A DNA stretch of 8,879 bases from JBDRGX01 sp043817485 [NCBI: bacterium] (lineage in GTDB: Bacteria; JBDRGX01). Below the pieces are notes generated by a model, which was not told the origin of the DNA, did not search any database, and saw only the letters and a list, made by a program, of their open reading frames with translations. Positions 5,938 to 8,879 of this stretch are shown here, in pieces. The stretch is taken from positions 1 to 8,879 of the forward strand of contig JBDRGX010000011.1 of the NCBI GenBank assembly GCA_043817485.1, read 5' to 3'. Positions within the stretch are counted from its first letter, which is position 1. The number at the start of each line of letters is the position of its first letter. The position numbers were made by a program, and so were the translations under genes.

Positions 5938-6843
5938 AAGTATATTATTTTTTTAATTCCTTTTTTTCTTTCATGTGTAACAATTTCTACAAAGAATTTA
6001 GAACAAAAAATAAAACCATTAGGATTAGTATTTATTCAAGAAATAGGCAAAGATATACTTTATGAACCTCAAGGAATAAGTTTAGATTTGCAAAATATAA
6101 TTTATGTTACAGATAAAAAAAATCGAATAGTAAAATTTTCAGAAGAAGGGGATTTTTTAGAAGAATTTGGACAAATGGATCTTTATTCTCCTATGGATTT
6201 AATTATTGAAATAAATTTTTATATCTATGTAGTTGATAAAGGAAATAATCGAATAGTAAAGTATGATACAAGAGGAAATTTCATTGCTGAAATTAAAGAA
6301 ATATCTTTTAATAAAGAAATAATTAAATTTAAAGAAATAGAATATATTTGTATAAATCACTTTAATGAAATATTTATTACAGATATTTCTAATCATAAAA
6401 TATTTAAAATAAATACTTTTGGGGAAGGAAAAATACAGTTTGGAAATTTTGGTTGGACACAAGAAAAATTTAGATTTCCTCAAGGAATTGTAATTGATAA
6501 TCAAGAAAATATTTATATAGTAGATAAAGGTAATTCTCAAATAAAAAAATTTGATATGTATGGAAATTTTATTTTATGTTGGGGAAATTTTGGAAAAAAA
6601 GAAAAAGAATTTAATGACCCTACAAGTTTATCTATAGATAAATATGAAAATATTTATGTACTTGATTCTGGAAATAGTAGATTACAAGTATTTGACAAAG
6701 AAGGTAATTTTATTAATGTATTTGCTCAAGAAGAATTAGGTCAAAGTTTAAAACTGCCCAAAGATATATTTATTTCAAATAATTTTCTTTATATATCTGA
6801 TACTTTAAATAATAGAATTTTAAAATATAAAATATTATACTAA
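5935..6843 (+). CDS. NHL-repeat beta-propeller protein, putative lipoprotein
   Basis: From the TTG at 5935 the product is 302 residues. It opens with MKYIIFLIPFFLSC: a lysine, a hydrophobic core and a lipobox-like FLSC with Cys14 as the likely lipid-bearing residue. Phe at -3 departs from the usual Leu/Val/Ile, so lipidation is probable rather than certain. After a linker come six NHL-type blades at about 45-79, 85-120, 134-170, 181-218, 228-264 and 274-302, each with the pattern P-x-G/D-(hydrophobic)-x-I, IYVxDxxNxRI and K(F/Y)xxxGNF. Blade 3 is the most degenerate. Six blades close one propeller. NHL propellers generally bind proteins or other ligands and are not diagnostic of an enzyme; no catalytic motif is visible. 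It has its own promoter and an upstream repeat graveyard, and it meets ftsW tail to tail with overlapping stop codons. The ligand and any link to wall synthesis are unknown. Confidence 0.85.
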   Translation: MKYIIFLIPFFLSCVTISTKNLEQKIKPLGLVFIQEIGKDILYEPQGISLDLQNIIYVTDKKNRIVKFSEEGDFLEEFGQMDLYSPMDLIIEINFYIYVVDKGNNRIVKYDTRGNFIAEIKEISFNKEIIKFKEIEYICINHFNEIFITDISNHKIFKINTFGEGKIQFGNFGWTQEKFRFPQGIVIDNQENIYIVDKGNSQIKKFDMYGNFILCWGNFGKKEKEFNDPTSLSIDKYENIYVLDSGNSRLQVFDKEGNFINVFAQEELGQSLKLPKDIFISNNFLYISDTLNNRILKYKILY

Positions 6844-7925
6844 AATTTATTTGTTTTGATTTGTCGAGAAAAATTAAGTAATATCCCTACACCAATTAAA
6901 TTCATCAATAAAGAACTACATCCATAACTTACAAAAGGCAAAGGAATTCCTTTTGTGGGAAAAATACCTAAAGATGTACAAATATTAATGATTACTTGTA
7001 AAGCAATCATTCCTGTAAATCCAATTGAAAAAAAGATAGCAAATAAATCAGAAGATTTTATAGCAATTTTAATTCCTCTATAAATAAAAAGAATAAATAA
7101 ACTAATAATTAATATAGTTCCTATAAAACCTAATTCTTCCCCGATAATAGAAAAAATAAAATCTGTATGAGCAGCAGGTAAAAAAAACAATTTTTGGCTA
7201 CTATTTCCTATTCCTTTTCCTATTAAACCTCCAGAACCAAAAGCATAAAAAGATTGAATTAGTTGATAACCAGATTTTAAAGGATCTTTCCATGGATTTA
7301 AAAAAGAAATTATTCTTTCACATCGATAACTAACTTTATAAACAGCCATAAATAAAAAAGGAGCTGATATTAAAGCAACAGAAAGAAGATATTTTATTTT
7401 AATTTTGGCAACAAAAAATATGGAAAAAATACTTAAACCTACAACAAGAGTTGTTCCAAAATCAGATCCTAATAATATAAGCCCACATATTGTTCCTAAA
7501 ATAATTAAATAAGGAATAAATTCTTTAAAGCCATTTTTTTCTATATTTTTTTTATTAGCTAATGATTGAGAAATAAATAAAATTAAAGAAAGTTTAGCTA
7601 ATTCAGAAGGTTGAAATATGAAAAAACCTAATTTAATCCAACGACCTTTTATTCCTATTCCTGGGATAAATGCTATTATCAAAAAAACAAAAGAGATAAA
7701 AAGTATTATTGGACTGATATTTTTTAAAAAAGAAAGATCTTTTTTAGCAATTATCCATAAAAGAATAATTCCTAATATAGCTACTAATAATTGTTTTTTT
7801 AAAAAGAAAATAGATGATTGAAAATTTTTTTGTGCCATTACAGAACTTGCACTAAAAATAAAAATAATACCAATACTTACTAAAACAATAGTTATAATCA
7901 ATAACAAAGAATCTATTTTTTTCAA
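6840..7925 (-). CDS. ftsW: FtsW/SEDS-family lipid II polymerase
   Basis: A 361-residue integral membrane protein of the SEDS family, which polymerises lipid II into glycan strands together with a class B PBP, at the septum in the case of FtsW. About ten membrane segments can be seen (roughly 7-27, 45-61, 71-88, 103-120, 138-153, 157-173, 178-196, 265-283, 292-316, 332-352). Family motifs appear in order: GIKGRWIKLG (91-100), FQPSELAK (104-111), GSDFGTTLV (153-161), NPWKDPLKSGYQLIQSF (210-226), FGSGGLIGKGIG (229-240), PAAHTDFIFSIIGEELGF (250-267) and PLPFVSYGCSSLL (328-340). Asp255 in HTDF corresponds to the essential SEDS aspartate. The usual SYGGSS reads SYGCSS here (Cys336). The start is TTG at 7925, with AGGA (complement of 7932-7935) 6 nt upstream. 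murD lies 126 nt upstream on the same strand, the classical dcw order. The motif set and the murD neighbour favour FtsW over RodA or SpoVE, though SEDS paralogues are hard to separate by sequence alone. Confidence 0.93.
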   Translation of the reverse strand: MKKIDSLLLIITIVLVSIGIIFIFSASSVMAQKNFQSSIFFLKKQLLVAILGIILLWIIAKKDLSFLKNISPIILFISFVFLIIAFIPGIGIKGRWIKLGFFIFQPSELAKLSLILFISQSLANKKNIEKNGFKEFIPYLIILGTICGLILLGSDFGTTLVVGLSIFSIFFVAKIKIKYLLSVALISAPFLFMAVYKVSYRCERIISFLNPWKDPLKSGYQLIQSFYAFGSGGLIGKGIGNSSQKLFFLPAAHTDFIFSIIGEELGFIGTILIISLFILFIYRGIKIAIKSSDLFAIFFSIGFTGMIALQVIINICTSLGIFPTKGIPLPFVSYGCSSLLMNLIGVGILLNFSRQIKTNKF

Positions 7926-7931
7926 TTTAAT

Positions 7932-7935
7932 TCCT
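7932..7935 (-). promoter_or_regulatory. Ribosome site of ftsW supporting its TTG start
   Basis: On the minus strand AAAGGA ends 6 nt before TTG at 7925-7923. This spacing supports the TTG, which gives the lysine-containing start MKKIDSLLLI expected ahead of the first membrane segment. Confidence 0.65.
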
Positions 7936-7999
7936 TTAAAATAAAGTCGAAAATTAAAAATATTATTTATAATTTTTTTAATTTTTTTTTTGTTTTTTT

Positions 8000-8038
8000 G
8001 TGCCTTCGTGGTTAATTTTTTTTTACCAAAACACTAAG
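8000..8038. repeat. Imperfect palindromic intergenic repeat, CACGAAGGCAC / ACTAAG type
   Basis: GTGCCTTCGTGGTTAA (8000-8015) and TTACCAAAACACTAAG (8023-8038) face each other across a T-tract; the GGT/ACC and outer GTG/CAC parts pair. The wording (accacgaaggcac, cactaag) resembles dispersed intergenic repeats that I recall from many environmental bacterial genomes. It fills the murD-ftsW gap and is flanked by long A/T tracts. No terminator or promoter of quality is visible in this gap. Confidence 0.5.
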
Positions 8039-8051
8039 AAAATACTATATT

Positions 8052-8879
8052 TTATTTTAAGTTTGTAACTAATTTTTTAAATACATTTCCTCTTTCTTCA
8101 AAATTTTGAAACATATCAAAACTACTACATCCAGGAGAGAGTAATACACAATCATTAGGTTTAGCATTTAACCATGCAATTTTAACAGCTTCTTTTAAAG
8201 ATATTGCTTCTTTACAAGAAACAAAATTTTCTATCATTTTTTTTATTTGGTTTTTAGATTTGCCAATTAAAATGCACTTTTTGACTTTTTTCATTTCTGG
8301 TTTCAATAAAGAAAAATTTCCACCTTTATTTATTCCACCCATAATTAAAATAATTGGCTGATTAAAACTTCTAATTGCTTTTTTAACAGCATCTACAGTA
8401 GTTGCTTTGGAATCATTAATAAAAAAAATATTTTTATAACATGAAACTAATTCTAATCTATGAGGCAATCCTTTAAATTCATTTAAAACTTCTTTTATAT
8501 ATTTATTTTTTACATTTAATAATTTAGACATAATACAAACAGAAAGTATATTTTCTAAATTATGTTTTCCAATAAGTTTAATATTTTTTATTTCACATAT
8601 TTTTTCTTTTTTATCATTTATTTCTACATATAAATTATCTTTTTCTAAATAAGCATTTGTTTTTTCATTTTTTTTATTACCAAAATAATATATTTTTGAA
8701 TTTGTTTTTTGGATGAATTTTTTTGAATAAGTGTCATTAATATTTAAAATTAAACTTTGATTAATAGTTTGATTTTTAAATATTTTAGATTTTGAATCAA
8801 TGTATTCTTTCATATTTTTGTGTCTATCTAAATGATTGCGATTGATATTAAGAATACAAGCAATATTTGGTTTAAAAGA
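8052..8879 (-). CDS. murD: UDP-N-acetylmuramoylalanine--D-glutamate ligase, C-terminal part (cut by window edge)
   Basis: MurD adds D-glutamate to UDP-MurNAc-L-alanine using ATP, in the cytoplasmic stage of peptidoglycan synthesis. The frame stays open to the right edge: the 22 codons upstream of the ATG at 8813 read as PNIACILNINRNHLDRH, the conserved Mur-ligase central-domain segment. That ATG is therefore internal, and 276 codons including the stop are visible. Compared with a usual length of roughly 440-460 residues, the UDP-binding N-terminal domain and the P-loop are off the window. Visible motifs are NHLDRH; EYIDSK, whose lysine (codon 8792-8790) aligns with the carbamylated lysine of E. 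coli MurD; GKHNLENI; GLPHRLELV; FINDSKATTVDAVKKAI; IMGGINKGGNF; and LLSPGCSSFDMFQNFEERG. NDSKAT and SPxxxSFDxFxxFEERG separate MurD from MurC, MurE and MurF. ftsW follows downstream on the same strand. No decay is seen in the visible part. Confidence 0.95.
   Translation of the reverse strand, partial: SFKPNIACILNINRNHLDRHKNMKEYIDSKSKIFKNQTINQSLILNINDTYSKKFIQKTNSKIYYFGNKKNEKTNAYLEKDNLYVEINDKKEKICEIKNIKLIGKHNLENILSVCIMSKLLNVKNKYIKEVLNEFKGLPHRLELVSCYKNIFFINDSKATTVDAVKKAIRSFNQPIILIMGGINKGGNFSLLKPEMKKVKKCILIGKSKNQIKKMIENFVSCKEAISLKEAVKIAWLNAKPNDCVLLSPGCSSFDMFQNFEERGNVFKKLVTNLK

Noticed and set aside
6199-6540. Minus-strand open frame of 113 codons within the NHL gene
   Set aside because: Antisense shadow of the repeated blades; no ribosome site and no recognisable domain.
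7618-7821. Plus-strand open frame of 67 codons
   Set aside because: It lies wholly inside ftsW on the opposite strand, has no family resemblance, and its composition follows from the antisense of membrane-segment codons.
8811-8813. ATG at 8813 as the true start of murD
   Set aside because: The frame continues upstream to the window edge with conserved MurD residues (NINRNHLDRH), so this methionine is internal.

Overview
The window is strongly AT-rich DNA from a bacterium that makes peptidoglycan. Three things suggest a diderm of the FCB group or one of the environmental candidate phyla sharing its surface-protein style: a giant multidomain protein ending in a PNPFNP-type FlgD/T9SS-like tail, a putative lipoprotein made of NHL repeats, and a murD-ftsW pair from the division and cell wall (dcw) cluster. 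The phylum cannot be fixed from these features. Two or three of the genes appear to start with TTG.

Layout, left to right. Nucleotides 1-87 are a T/A-tract-rich gap that may hold the leader of a divergent gene lying off the left edge. Nucleotides 88-5406 (+) encode one 1772-residue surface protein. Its parts are an unrecognised N-terminal half, a ZU5-like segment, Ig-like modules, an internal FlgD-like module, a duplicated two-domain unit, a beta-propeller and the PNPFNP tail. Its start is unclear: the longest form has no good ribosome site, an internal ATG does, and a perfect 13-bp inverted repeat lies between the two.

Nucleotides 5407-5934 contain no intact gene. They hold a short GGCTG-type direct repeat, the 3' end of a decayed IS5-family (IS903-like) transposase followed in the right order by its terminal repeat, a two-hairpin palindromic element ending in a T-tract, and a good sigma-70 promoter. 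That promoter drives the NHL-repeat gene at 5935-6843 (+).

The right third is on the minus strand: the 3' part of murD (8052-8879, running off the right edge), a 126-nt gap with a dispersed-repeat-like palindrome, then ftsW (6840-7925). MurD adds D-glutamate to UDP-MurNAc-L-Ala in the cytoplasm. FtsW polymerises the finished lipid II at the septum. ftsW ends tail to tail with the NHL gene, the two stop codons overlapping within 4 nt, so the dcw order is broken at the place where murG often follows.

I see no CRISPR array, tRNA, rRNA, recognisable riboswitch or defence locus. The least ordinary items are the architecture and internal duplication of the giant protein, the palindrome at its 5' end, and the stack of mobile-element debris between the two plus-strand genes. 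None of these by itself shows a new biological system.
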